Part shown: piece by piece, positions 33,693-41,661 of the stretch
Layout: each line of letters starts with the position of its first letter
Position numbering within the stretch: position 1 is the stretch's first letter
From: Phycisphaerae bacterium
GTDB taxonomy: Bacteria; Planctomycetota; Phycisphaerae; Phycisphaerales; UBA1924
Direction: 5' to 3'
Assembly (NCBI GenBank): GCA_016793195.1
Contig: JAEUJA010000001.1
Coordinates: forward strand, 1-42,149
Length of the DNA: 42,149 nt
Notes under the pieces: model-generated
Seen by the model: only the letters and a program-made list of their open reading frames with translations
The model's database searches: none
What the model was told of the DNA's origin: nothing
Made by a program: the position numbers and the translations under genes

Positions 33693-35903
33693 ATGTCTGA
33701 ATACAAAGTCACCCAGCTCCCGGGCGTGGTCCGCGTGTCGATGGAGCTCGGCGGGCGCGAGCTGATCCTGGAGACGGGCGTGGTAGCCCGCCAGGCCGGC
33801 GCTGCGATCATGGCCAGCTACGCGGGCACCACCGTGCTCGCCACCGCCCTCCGCGCCGCGCCGCGCGAGGGCATCGACTTTTTCCCGCTCACCGTCGACT
33901 ATCGCGAAAAGACCTCCGCCGCGGGCAAGTTCCCGGGCGGCTTCAAGAAGCGTGAGGGCCCGCCGTCGGAGAAGGAAGTCCTGACCATGCGGATGATCGA
34001 TCGCCCGATCCGTCCGCTGTTCCCCGACGGCTTCCTCGACGAGGTGCAGTTGCAGGTGTTCGTGATGAGCCACGACACCGAGAACGACGCCGACGTGCTG
34101 GCGGGCACCGCCGCCGCCGCCGCCCTCGCGCTCTCGGACATTCCGTTCGAGGGCCCGACCGCGACGGTCCGCGTCGGTCGCATCCACACCGAGGCCGGCC
34201 CGCAGTTCGTCATCAACCCCACCGTCAGCCAGCTCGATTACTCCGACCTTGACCTGGTGCTCGCCGGGCACAAGGACGGGATCAACATGATCGAGGTCGG
34301 CGCCGCCGAGGTCGACGAGGCGGGCGTTCACGGCGCCATCGAGTTCGGTTACAAGCACATCCAGCAGCTTCTGGGGTTGATCGACGAGCTGGCGGCCAAG
34401 GTCGCGCGCCCAAAGGTCGCCGGCGAGCTTCACCTGCCCAGCGCCGAGATCACCGCGAAGGTCAAGCAGCTCGCCGAGGCCGGCATGGTCGAGGCCCGCA
34501 AGATCCCCGGCAAGCAGGCCCGCAACGAGCGCGTTGACCAGCTCAAGAAGGAAATGCTCGACGCCCACTTCGCCCTGAAGCTCGACGGCAACTACGGGCA
34601 GTATGTCGAGAGCAACAAGAACCGCACCCAGGCCAAGGAGGCCTTCCGCCGCCTCGAGGAAAAGGTCACGCGCCGCCTCATCGTCGAGCAGAAGCTCCGC
34701 GCCGACGGGCGCAAGCCCCTGGAGATTCGCCCGATCACCGGCGCCGTGGGCGTCTTCGCCCGCACGCACGGCTCGGCCTTCTTCCAGCGCGGCGAGACCC
34801 AGTCGCTCTGCTCCGTCACGCTCGGCACGGGCAAGGACGAGCAGATCGTCGACGGCCTGCTCCCCGAATACTCCAAGAAGTTCCTGCTCCACTACAACTT
34901 CCCCCCGTTCTCCACGGGCGAGGTCAAGCGGATCGCCGCCCCCGGGCGCCGCGAGATCGGGCACGGCGCCCTGGCCGAACGCTCGCTCCTGGGCGTGCTC
35001 CCCAGCCCCGACGAGTTCCCCTACACCGTCCGCGTCGTCTCCGACATCACCGAATCCAACGGCTCTTCGTCGATGGCCTCGGTGTGCGGCGGGTGCCTGG
35101 CGCTGATGGACGCCGGCGTCCCTATCAAGGGCGTCTGCGCCGGCATCTCCGTCGGCCGCTTCGCCGATGACAACGACCAGAACGAACTCTTCGTGACCGA
35201 CATCATCGGCGAGGAAGACTTCTTCGGCGACATGGACTTCAAGGTCGCCGGCACCCGCGAGGGCATCACGGGCATCCAGCTCGACCTCAAGACCCGCGGC
35301 CTGTCGCTCTCGCAGATCGAGCGCATCCTGGCCCAGGCCAAGGAAGGTCGCTTCCAGATCATCTCGACCATGGAGGGCATCATCGCCGCCCCGCGTGCGG
35401 AGATCTCGCCGCTGGCGCCGCGCCTGGTCACCATCCAGATCGACCCGGAAAAGATCGGCAAGCTGATCGGCCCGGGCGGCAAGATGATCCGCGCCCTGCA
35501 GGACAAGCACGGCATCACCATCGACGTCGAGGACGACGGGAGCGTCACGCTCGCCGGACCCAACCACGAGTCGATCGCCGGCGCCCGCCAGGAGATCGAG
35601 GCGATGTGCGCCGAGATCAAGGTCGGCAGCATCTACACCGGCAAGGTCGTCAGCACCAAGGACTTCGGCGCCTTCATCGAACTCGCCCCGGGCACCGACG
35701 GCATGTGCCACATCTCCGAGCTCGCCGACGGCTATGTCAAGAGCGTCGGCGATGTGGTCCGCGTCGGCGACGTGGTGAAGGTCAAGGTCATCCTCGTCGA
35801 CGACCAGGGACGCATCAAGCTCAGCCGCAAGGCCGTGCTGCTCGACGAAGCCAAAAAGACCGGCGGCGGTCAGCCCTCGCAGCCCGCGCCGGCTGGTCGC
35901 TGA
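33693..35903 (+). CDS. pnp: Polyribonucleotide nucleotidyltransferase (PNPase)
   Basis: Phosphorolytic 3'-to-5' exoribonuclease of mRNA decay. The 736 residues comprise a first RNase PH domain, a helical linker, a second RNase PH domain with [16 protein letters not shown] and the catalytic region [18 protein letters not shown], a KH domain with GKLIGPGGK at about 588, and an S1 domain from about 644 ([20 protein letters not shown]). A short Gly/Pro/Gln-rich tail follows. The ATG at 33693 has AGAGGA upstream; an in-frame start at 33642 adds 17 unrelated residues. Codon use is strongly C-ending, unlike plus-strand genes in the first 20 kb. Confidence 0.97.
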   Translation: MSEYKVTQLPGVVRVSMELGGRELILETGVVARQAGAAIMASYAGTTVLATALRAAPREGIDFFPLTVDYREKTSAAGKFPGGFKKREGPPSEKEVLTMRMIDRPIRPLFPDGFLDEVQLQVFVMSHDTENDADVLAGTAAAAALALSDIPFEGPTATVRVGRIHTEAGPQFVINPTVSQLDYSDLDLVLAGHKDGINMIEVGAAEVDEAGVHGAIEFGYKHIQQLLGLIDELAAKVARPKVAGELHLPSAEITAKVKQLAEAGMVEARKIPGKQARNERVDQLKKEMLDAHFALKLDGNYGQYVESNKNRTQAKEAFRRLEEKVTRRLIVEQKLRADGRKPLEIRPITGAVGVFARTHGSAFFQRGETQSLCSVTLGTGKDEQIVDGLLPEYSKKFLLHYNFPPFSTGEVKRIAAPGRREIGHGALAERSLLGVLPSPDEFPYTVRVVSDITESNGSSSMASVCGGCLALMDAGVPIKGVCAGISVGRFADDNDQNELFVTDIIGEEDFFGDMDFKVAGTREGITGIQLDLKTRGLSLSQIERILAQAKEGRFQIISTMEGIIAAPRAEISPLAPRLVTIQIDPEKIGKLIGPGGKMIRALQDKHGITIDVEDDGSVTLAGPNHESIAGARQEIEAMCAEIKVGSIYTGKVVSTKDFGAFIELAPGTDGMCHISELADGYVKSVGDVVRVGDVVKVKVILVDDQGRIKLSRKAVLLDEAKKTGGGQPSQPAPAGR

Positions 35904-35950
35904 TCGATCGACGTGTGGTCTGATAAGTTTGTTGTTTGTTCGTAATTTCA

Positions 35951-35990
35951 CCGACCACCGGGGGCGATCCCCGGTGGTCGGCTTGCGATT
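35951..35990 (+). terminator. Intrinsic terminator after pnp
   Basis: A perfect 13-base-pair stem, CCGACCACCGGGG (35951-35963) with CCCCGGTGGTCGG (35969-35981) and loop GCGAT, the same loop as the clpX terminator. The trailing CTTGCGATT is only weakly T-rich. Confidence 0.7.
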
Positions 35991-36198
35991 GGGTTCACGA
36001 ATCGTTACTCTGCTTGTTGATCCCGATCTCGTGGGCGTGGTCGGGTGCGGGAGGGGGCGCGGGCGCGCGTGGCGCTCGCGAATGGAGAGCGAGGTTCCGT
36101 CGCGCTCGCGACGGCACGCCCGTTCCGGGTCGGACGCCGTGTTTCAACCGCGCGGCGAGCGGTCCGCAGTCCGCGGCTCAGTGCAAGAGGATCGCACC

Positions 36199-36486
36199 GT
36201 GAGCGAGCAGACTCCCCAGTTCATCAGCGGCGTCGAGGGCGTGGTCAAATGGTTTGACCCCCGCAAGGGCTTCGGCTTCATCGTCGGGCCCGAGGGCCAG
36301 GATATCTTTGTTCACTTCAGCGTCATCGAGGGCGACGGCTTCCGCGTGCTGAAGGACGGCTCGCACGTCCGCTACGACGCCAACTCCAGCGACAAGGGCT
36401 GGAAGGCGACCAAGGTCGCGCGCGTCGAAACCGCCGAGGTCGTCGTGCCGCCTCGCCGCGCGCACGTCCGCTCTCCGCGGCGCTGA
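36199..36486 (+). CDS. Cold-shock (CspA-family) protein with C-terminal extension
   Basis: Single-stranded nucleic-acid-binding protein. The 95 residues contain the cold-shock domain with VKWFDPRKGFGFI (RNP1 KGFGFI), DIFVHFSVI (RNP2) and GWKATKVARVE, followed by about 18 residues rich in Arg/Pro/Val (VVVPPRRAHVRSPRR), absent from the 67-70-residue CspA. The GTG at 36199 has AGAGG eight bases upstream; the leader AGAGGATCGCACC resembles that of pnp (AGAGGATCGAACC). A gene-free gap of about 210 bases between the pnp terminator and this start is consistent with the long leaders of csp genes. Confidence 0.9.
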   Translation: MSEQTPQFISGVEGVVKWFDPRKGFGFIVGPEGQDIFVHFSVIEGDGFRVLKDGSHVRYDANSSDKGWKATKVARVETAEVVVPPRRAHVRSPRR

Positions 36487-36507
36487 CGCCGCGCGTACCG
36501 TCCACTC

Positions 36508-37401
36508 GTGCATCCCTTGATGTGGTTCTTCCTCGGTCTGCTCGTCGGCTCGCTCGCCGGCACCTACGTGCTGCGCACGCGCTCGCGCCGCCAGCTCGCG
36601 CGGGCCCGCGCCGCGGAGAGACGCGCGCGATCCGCCGAGCGCCTGGCCGAACTCGGCTCCATGACCGGCGGCCTGGCCCACGAGATCAAGAACCCGCTCT
36701 CAACCATCGGCCTCAACGCGCAATTACTCGAAGAGGGGATCGAGGAGCTCTCGGGCGAGCCGGAGGCCAAGTCGCGCTTGGCCCGCCGCGTGGCGTCGCT
36801 GCGGCGTGAGGTCGAGCGGCTCAGGGGCATCCTGTCTGACTTTCTTGAGTACGCCGGCGAACTTCGGATCGAGGCACGCCCCGCGGACCTGAACGCGGTC
36901 GTCGACGAGCTCGTCGATTTCTTCCTGCCCCAGTGCGAGCAGCAGGGCGTGCGTCTTCGCGCCGAGCTGGCGAGCGAGAAGCTGACGGCCGATCTCGATG
37001 TGCCGCACGCCAAGCAGGCGATCCTGAATCTGATGCTCAACGCGGTGCAGGCGATGACGCAGGGCGTGCCGCGCTCGGGCGAGACGGGCGGCGATGCGGC
37101 GACCAGCGCCCCGCCGCGCGAATTGATCTTGCGAACGCGCCGCGTCACCGACGCGGACAAGCTTCCCGCGGTGGCGCTGCACGTGATCGACACCGGCCCG
37201 GGGATCGACGCCGATTCGCGCGAGAAAATATTCCACCCGTACTTCACGACCAAGGCCGGCGGCACGGGCTTGGGACTGCCCACGACCCGCCGCATCGTCG
37301 AGGCCCACCACGGGCGCATCGAGGTCCACTCCGAGCCCGGGCGCGGCTCAGACTTCACGCTGATCTTCCCCGCGTCCGATGGCGCGGCGGCCACGAATTA
37401 G
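36508..37401 (+). CDS. Membrane-bound sensor histidine kinase
   Basis: Autophosphorylating sensor of a two-component system. The 297 residues have one N-terminal transmembrane segment (about 5-20) and no periplasmic sensor domain. The HisKA domain has phospho-acceptor His58 in GGLAHEIKNPLS. The HATPase domain has N-box NLMLNAVQAM, G1 DTGPGID and G2 GGTGLGLPTTRRIVEAH. A non-conserved loop (RSGETGGDAATSAPP) sits before G1. The start is GTG at 36508; an ATG four codons later is possible. No response regulator is adjacent. The stop overlaps that of the convergent gene by three bases (TTAG). Confidence 0.9.
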   Translation: MHPLMWFFLGLLVGSLAGTYVLRTRSRRQLARARAAERRARSAERLAELGSMTGGLAHEIKNPLSTIGLNAQLLEEGIEELSGEPEAKSRLARRVASLRREVERLRGILSDFLEYAGELRIEARPADLNAVVDELVDFFLPQCEQQGVRLRAELASEKLTADLDVPHAKQAILNLMLNAVQAMTQGVPRSGETGGDAATSAPPRELILRTRRVTDADKLPAVALHVIDTGPGIDADSREKIFHPYFTTKAGGTGLGLPTTRRIVEAHHGRIEVHSEPGRGSDFTLIFPASDGAAATN

Positions 37402-37817
37402 GCCGGTGCGCACTCGCGCTGAGCTTCGAGAGCCCGCCGGGCTTTGCGCAGCTGCCAGCATGTCACAGCGCCCATCGCGAACCACGCCAACGACGCGATG
37501 CCGATCCACTCAAACAAACGCAGGAGGCGATTGAGTGGTTCGTGCACGATGTACTCCGCCGCGTTGATCCAGTCGCCCGCGAACGCGCCATTGTCGTAGG
37601 CCGCCAGGGCTTCGGCGTTGATGACGCCGGCCTTGAGCAGCCCCTGAAAGTTGTCGACGCTCCAACTCCATGCAAGTCCAATTCCGGCGGCACCAGCGAT
37701 CGGCGCCCCGAGCATGAGCAGGAACCCAATGACCAGTTGGAACTTGGCCAGCGTGAGCGCCCGAAGGAGTGGATCAAGCACGGGGTCTGGTCGCCGGGAT
37801 TGAGCTTCGTCGTCCAT
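37398..37817 (-). CDS. Small membrane protein of unknown function
   Basis: A 139-residue protein with two predicted transmembrane segments (LVIGFLLMLGAPIAGAAGIG and WIGIASLAWFAMGAVTCW) separated by about 55 hydrophilic residues, and a basic C-terminal tail. The ATG at 37817 was chosen over a GTG at 37877 because no ribosome site supports either and the shorter form starts just before the charged N-terminus. No family was recognised. It overlaps the stop of the convergent kinase. Confidence 0.55.
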   Translation of the reverse strand: MDDEAQSRRPDPVLDPLLRALTLAKFQLVIGFLLMLGAPIAGAAGIGLAWSWSVDNFQGLLKAGVINAEALAAYDNGAFAGDWINAAEYIVHEPLNRLLRLFEWIGIASLAWFAMGAVTCWQLRKARRALEAQRECAPA

Positions 37818-38008
37818 GCGTCGTCCGATCTCTGCTTGATTGGGCAGAACCTCATCAAGACCGGACCCGAGCACCACCGATCATGCGCGGCCGCCTTCGC
37901 GCCGGTCCGCACGCGAGGCCGATCGGGTTGCGGTCGGCCTCGAACCACGACGACACAAGCACCTCGCGGACATCGCGGGAGGGCGGTGGTTCAGGTTTGG
38001 AAGATCAC

Positions 38009-38278
38009 TTACTCCGTCGCCAGGACGGTGGAGTTCGATCCGCGGGCCGGGCGGGATGCGTCGGCCAGCATGGCGTCGGAATCGCGGGCATCGACACGCG
38101 AGGCGATCATGGTGCCGTCGCCGCGAATCGGCTCGACCACGATCTGGCGGATGGCGAAGTACTCATCGTGGGATGTGGTGCTGCAGCCGCCGAGGCACGC
38201 GCCGGCCGCCAGAAGGCAGCCGAGGGCCAGGGGAGCAATCCGCGAGACGCACGAGCGATTATGGGGCGTGGTCGTCAT
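38009..38278 (-). CDS. Small predicted lipoprotein
   Basis: An 89-residue protein with a lipoprotein signal peptide: basic N-terminus, hydrophobic core IAPLALGCLLAAGACLGGC and lipobox LGGC with Cys32. The mature part (about 57 residues) is hydrophilic, with FAIRQIVVEPIRGDGTMIAS. Function unknown. The ATG at 38278 was chosen because it begins the signal peptide. A promoter candidate lies 14 bases upstream. Confidence 0.65.
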   Translation of the reverse strand: MTTTPHNRSCVSRIAPLALGCLLAAGACLGGCSTTSHDEYFAIRQIVVEPIRGDGTMIASRVDARDSDAMLADASRPARGSNSTVLATE

Positions 38279-38291
38279 GGGTTGAGACGGA

Positions 38292-38320
38292 ACAGTATCG
38301 GGGCCGTATCCTCGACGCAA
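38292..38320 (-). promoter_or_regulatory. Candidate promoter of the small lipoprotein gene
   Basis: TTGCGT (38320 to 38315), a 17-base spacer and TACTGT (38297 to 38292) on the minus strand. The start site would be only about 7 bases before the ATG, giving a very short leader. Confidence 0.4.
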
Positions 38321-38563
38321 GTCGCCAAACAGAGGCTCGCTCATAACAGGATCATCGACCGATTCCGGGAGGATCATCAATGTTGGACCCGGGGTGGTTC
38401 CGGGCGTTCCATGCCCGCAGGTTGGGGTGTACATGTAGGGAAAAGTTCGGGTCAATCCTGCGTCGACACGGCTTGGAGACTCCCTCCAGGCTCCGTACCA
38501 TGCCCATCCAGATCGGCGGCTATTCGGACCACGCTCCGATCACTTTTTCAGGAATCTCGCGGC

Positions 38564-39439
38564 ATGAAGCCAGCATTCAGCACCGTGGCATGTCTGGATT
38601 GGACCCTCGAGCGAGTGGCGGCATTCGCCGAATCGGTCGGGGCCTTGGGCGTTGAATTGCGGTCGTTCGGGACCGGCTCGACGCTGGCCGCGTGCGACCC
38701 CACGCTCACCAGCGCCGAGAAGGTGCGTCGCCTGTTCGACCGTGCCGGCTGCGCGATCGCGTGCATCGGAACATCCGTGCGTTTCGACGCGCCGATCAAC
38801 CCGCCGATTCTGGGGCGGGCCCTGTGCGACACGGAGAAATCCGTGCGCGAAGCCAAGAGCGCGATCGACCTGGCGCAGTCGCTGGCCTGCCCGCTGGTGC
38901 GCGTGTTCGCGTTCGAGATTCCCGGGAGCGAATCGCGCCCCTCGGCCGTGGCGCGGATCGCGGAGCGCCTGGGCAAGGCCGCGGACCACGCGCGGAACCG
39001 CGGCGTGCGTCTGGCGCTCGAAAACGCCGGGTCATTCGCCACCTCGGCGGGCGTGATGGAGATTCTCGACGCTGTGGACAGCCCGCACCTGGGCGTGGCG
39101 TATTGCCCGGCGGTGGCGCGGCTTGCGGGCGAGAATCCGGCGGACGGGCTGAACGTGCTGGGCGATCGACTGCTGGCCGTCAAGCTCCGGGACTACCGCC
39201 TGGGAACACCCTGCGCGCTGGGGGATGGCGAGTTTGATGTTCGTGGGACTCTCTCGGCCCTGCGGGCCTCGGACTTCCGGGGCTGGCTGGTGCACGAGTA
39301 CGACCGGGCCTGGCTCCCGGGATCGGGCGGTTCTTCGGATGACGTCGGGCGAGTCGTGGGCGCGTCGGTTCGCGTCATGTACGAGTACCTGGCCAAGGCC
39401 CAGCCCGGCCCGGCGCACCGCCAGCCCGCCAGGGTGTAG
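38564..39439 (+). CDS. Xylose isomerase-like TIM-barrel protein (sugar phosphate isomerase/epimerase family)
   Basis: The 291 residues fit the AP endonuclease family 2 / xylose isomerase-like TIM barrel: GVELRSFG near the N-terminus, LVRVFAFEIPG, VRLALENAGSFATS (catalytic Glu on a strand), LGVAYCPAV, VKLRDYRLGTP and WLVHEYDRAWLP. Members isomerise or epimerise sugars or inositols; the substrate cannot be inferred. The ATG at 38564 has AGGAA ten bases upstream. A longer in-frame reading to 37769 is not supported because it crosses the lipoprotein gene. A weak promoter candidate, TTGGAG-N17-TACCAT (38473-38501), precedes it. Confidence 0.85.
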   Translation: MKPAFSTVACLDWTLERVAAFAESVGALGVELRSFGTGSTLAACDPTLTSAEKVRRLFDRAGCAIACIGTSVRFDAPINPPILGRALCDTEKSVREAKSAIDLAQSLACPLVRVFAFEIPGSESRPSAVARIAERLGKAADHARNRGVRLALENAGSFATSAGVMEILDAVDSPHLGVAYCPAVARLAGENPADGLNVLGDRLLAVKLRDYRLGTPCALGDGEFDVRGTLSALRASDFRGWLVHEYDRAWLPGSGGSSDDVGRVVGASVRVMYEYLAKAQPGPAHRQPARV

Positions 39440-39508
39440 GGTGCCGAGATCGAGCCCAGAGAAAACTGGACGTTGTGGGGGGCGGAGCCTGCCTTGGCCC
39501 GCAATGGT

Positions 39509-39517
39509 TGCTAGACT
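39509..39517 (+). promoter_or_regulatory. Extended -10 promoter candidate
   Basis: TGCTAGACT, an extended -10 box with TG one base before TAGACT (39512-39517), with no strong -35. Transcription would start near 39524, about 80 bases before the 99-residue gene. Confidence 0.35.
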
Positions 39518-39605
39518 CTCCTTTGGACGGGGACGAGGGCGAAAGGAAGCACCGGCCGGTGGGCTTGTGTGTGACGGCCTGCCGCGACCTGACAAGGAGA
39601 AGCCG

Positions 39606-39905
39606 ATGGGCCTCGATTTCGCGATCGACGAGCTGCTCGCCTCCGGTTGGACGACCCTCGATTTGTCTGGATGCGATTGTCGGACGGACGGCACGTTTTA
39701 TCCGAACGTGCCGCGCGTGGGCCGGGAATTCGCGGAGAGCGGCTTTTCATTGAGCGTTCGCCACGTTCAGTTGTTCGACTGCTACCGGGCCGAATGGCGC
39801 GACGGGAGCGGCGCGACGGCCGGGGCGGTGGTCGGCAAGTCGGAGGCCGAGGCGGCCGTGTACGCGCTCGCGCAACTGCGCCGTCAGCTCGCCGCGGCGT
39901 GCTGA
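39606..39905 (+). CDS. Conserved hypothetical protein (99 aa)
   Basis: A 99-residue soluble protein, with no signal peptide or membrane helix. It contains two Cys residues in DLSGCDCRTDGTFYPNVPRV and ends in an Ala-rich amphipathic helix (SEAEAAVYALAQLRRQLAAA). The ATG at 39606 has a good AAGGAGA ribosome site. No family was recognised. Confidence 0.65.
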   Translation: MGLDFAIDELLASGWTTLDLSGCDCRTDGTFYPNVPRVGREFAESGFSLSVRHVQLFDCYRAEWRDGSGATAGAVVGKSEAEAAVYALAQLRRQLAAAC

Positions 39906-39934
39906 GCGTCGACCGCGTGGTGCCGCGAGTCGTG

Positions 39935-39962
39935 TTGACGCGTGCATTCTCGGGCCTATTGT
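39935..39962 (+). promoter_or_regulatory. tRNA-Glu promoter
   Basis: TTGACG (39935-39940), a 16-base spacer and TATTGT (39957-39962), starting transcription near 39969, about 13 bases before the tRNA 5' end. Confidence 0.65.
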
Positions 39963-39981
39963 GTTGGCCCGAATGGGAATT

Positions 39982-40056
39982 GGCCCCATCGTCTAGCCTG
40001 GTCTAGGACACCAGGTTCTCATCCTGGTAACAGGGGTTCAAATCCCCTTGGGGTCA
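39982..40056 (+). tRNA. tRNA-Glu (anticodon CTC)
   Basis: Seventy-five bases fold as a full cloverleaf: acceptor GGCCCCA/TGGGGTC (one G-T pair), anticodon stem CCAGG/CCTGG with loop TTCTCAT (anticodon CTC at 40018-40020), and T-arm GGGG-TTCAAAT-CCCC. The 3' CCA is not encoded. CTC reads GAG (Glu). Confidence 0.95.
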
Positions 40057-40060
40057 TTGA

Positions 40061-40097
40061 AACGCCCGGCGGGCCACCGCGGGGCGTTGTCTTTTTT
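40061..40097 (+). terminator. Intrinsic terminator after tRNA-Glu
   Basis: AACGCCC (40061-40067) pairs with GGGCGTT (40082-40088), followed by GTC and six T (40092-40097). Confidence 0.75.
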
Positions 40098-40296
40098 GAC
40101 CCACGTTACCCCGAGGCCCGGTGGGCGGAAAAGAGAGGCCCGAGAATCAGACCGGCGATTTTCTCGGACGGGGGGAATCCCTCGCCGCGGCGTTGGGCTG
40201 ACTTTGGCGCGGGATGGCGCGATTCGTGGACCGGTGGTAAACCCCCAGTCCGCGTGCGCCGATGACAGGGCAGTCCCGAAGTTCGGAGCACCGCCC

Positions 40297-40635
40297 ATGG
40301 CCAATCAGAACGCCTCGTCGAGAGGGCCGATCCTCAGTGAGTACGCCAACGACGCCGACATGGCGGAGCTGGTGGAGAGCTTCGTGGCCGAGCTGCCCAA
40401 GCGGATCGAATCGATCACCAGCGCCGTGACGGAGAGCCGCGCGACGGACCTGAAGCGGATCGCGCACCAGCTCCGCGGGGCCGCGCCCGGGTACGGCTTC
40501 CCGTCGATCGGTGCCGCCGCCGCCACGCTGGAGGACCTGATGCGTCAGGCGCCGGCGACGGCCGAGCTGGCGACGTTCAAGTCGCAGGTGGACGAGCTGA
40601 TCGACCTGTGTTCCAGGGCGGCATCCAAGCGCTAG
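40297..40635 (+). CDS. Histidine phosphotransfer (HPt) domain protein
   Basis: Relays phosphate between response regulators. The 112 residues form a single HPt four-helix domain: FVAELPKRIESITSAVTE, then the phospho-acceptor His in IAHQLRGAAPGYGFPSIGAA (family pattern HxLKGxxxxxG), and a helix ending in LIDLCSRA. Arg replaces the usual Lys after Leu. The ATG at 40297 has GGAG nine bases upstream. It precedes a REC-GGDEF protein by 60 bases, so phosphotransfer to that receiver is likely. No hybrid kinase is adjacent. Confidence 0.85.
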   Translation: MANQNASSRGPILSEYANDADMAELVESFVAELPKRIESITSAVTESRATDLKRIAHQLRGAAPGYGFPSIGAAAATLEDLMRQAPATAELATFKSQVDELIDLCSRAASKR

Positions 40636-40695
40636 TTTCGACGTCGCTTCATCGTCGCATCGCGGCATTCTCGGCTTCCCGGTTCACATGGACGA

Positions 40696-41652
40696 ATGAC
40701 ACTCGACGCCTCCAAATCCGCCGACGCCAAGCCGATCGTCCTGATCGTGGATGATTCGCCGGACGTGCACCGCCTGCTCAAGGCGCGCCTGCGTGTCGAG
40801 GACCTGGACGTGCACAGCGCCGAGGACGGCGCCGCGGGCGTGGCGCTGGCCAAGAGCCTGCATCCCTCGCTCATCCTGCTCGATCTCGACATGCCGGTGA
40901 TGGATGGCTACGAGGTGCTGCGGACGCTCAAGGACGATCAGTCCACGATGAACATCCCGGTCATCATCCTGTCCGGGTTGCAGAACGCCCAGGACAAGGT
41001 GACGGCGTTCGACCTGGGGGCCGTTGACTATGTCACCAAGCCGTTCGACATCGCGGAACTGAAGGTGCGGGTGCGCTCGGCCCTGCGGATGCAGCAATTG
41101 ATCCAGATGCTGTCGCAGCGGGCCCAGATCGACGGGTTGTCGGGCCTGTGGAACCGGCGCTACTTCGACACGCGCTGGACCGAGGAAGTCTCGCGCTCGT
41201 CACGGCACGCCCGGGCGCTGTCGGTCGCGATCATGGACCTGGACCACTTCAAGAGCATCAACGACACCTACGGGCACCCGGCGGGGGACGCCGCCATCCA
41301 GGGCACCGCCCGGATTCTCCAGGACGCGGTGCGTCAGTCCGACGTGGCGTGCCGCTACGGCGGCGAGGAATTCGTGCTCATCCTGACCGACACGGCGCCC
41401 AAGGACGCGCTGGTCCTGTGCGAGCGCATCCGCGCGGCGGTCGAAGCAACCGCATGGCCCATGCACCCGGATCGCAAGGTGACGATCTCGATCGGCGTGG
41501 CGGGGAGCGCCGGGGCGTGCGACGCGACGCCCGACGCGTGGCTGCACGCCGCCGACCAGAATCTCTACGCCGCCAAGAAGTCCGGGCGCAACCGGATCGT
41601 GAGCTCGGAACTCCCGACGAGCACGACGGGCAAGCTCCGGGCCGCGGGCTGA
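40696..41652 (+). CDS. Response regulator diguanylate cyclase (REC-GGDEF, PleD/WspR-like)
   Basis: Makes cyclic di-GMP when phosphorylated. The 318 residues have a receiver domain (about 10-130) with the acidic pocket VDDSPD, phospho-acceptor Asp in LLDLDMPVMDGYEVL, Thr/Ser in ILSG and Lys in VTKPFD. The GGDEF domain (about 145-305) has DGLSGLWNRRYFD, DLDHFKSINDTYGHPAGD and active-site YGGEEF. The RxxD inhibitory site RQSD lies five residues before GGEEF, so feedback inhibition by c-di-GMP is expected. It lies beside the HPt gene, which probably supplies phosphate. Confidence 0.93.
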   Translation: MTLDASKSADAKPIVLIVDDSPDVHRLLKARLRVEDLDVHSAEDGAAGVALAKSLHPSLILLDLDMPVMDGYEVLRTLKDDQSTMNIPVIILSGLQNAQDKVTAFDLGAVDYVTKPFDIAELKVRVRSALRMQQLIQMLSQRAQIDGLSGLWNRRYFDTRWTEEVSRSSRHARALSVAIMDLDHFKSINDTYGHPAGDAAIQGTARILQDAVRQSDVACRYGGEEFVLILTDTAPKDALVLCERIRAAVEATAWPMHPDRKVTISIGVAGSAGACDATPDAWLHAADQNLYAAKKSGRNRIVSSELPTSTTGKLRAAG

Positions 41653-41661
41653 GACGATCTC

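Noticed and set aside
37769-38563. In-frame upstream extension of the sugar isomerase-like gene
   Set aside because: It runs antisense through the small lipoprotein gene and looks non-coding. The ATG at 38564 has a ribosome site.
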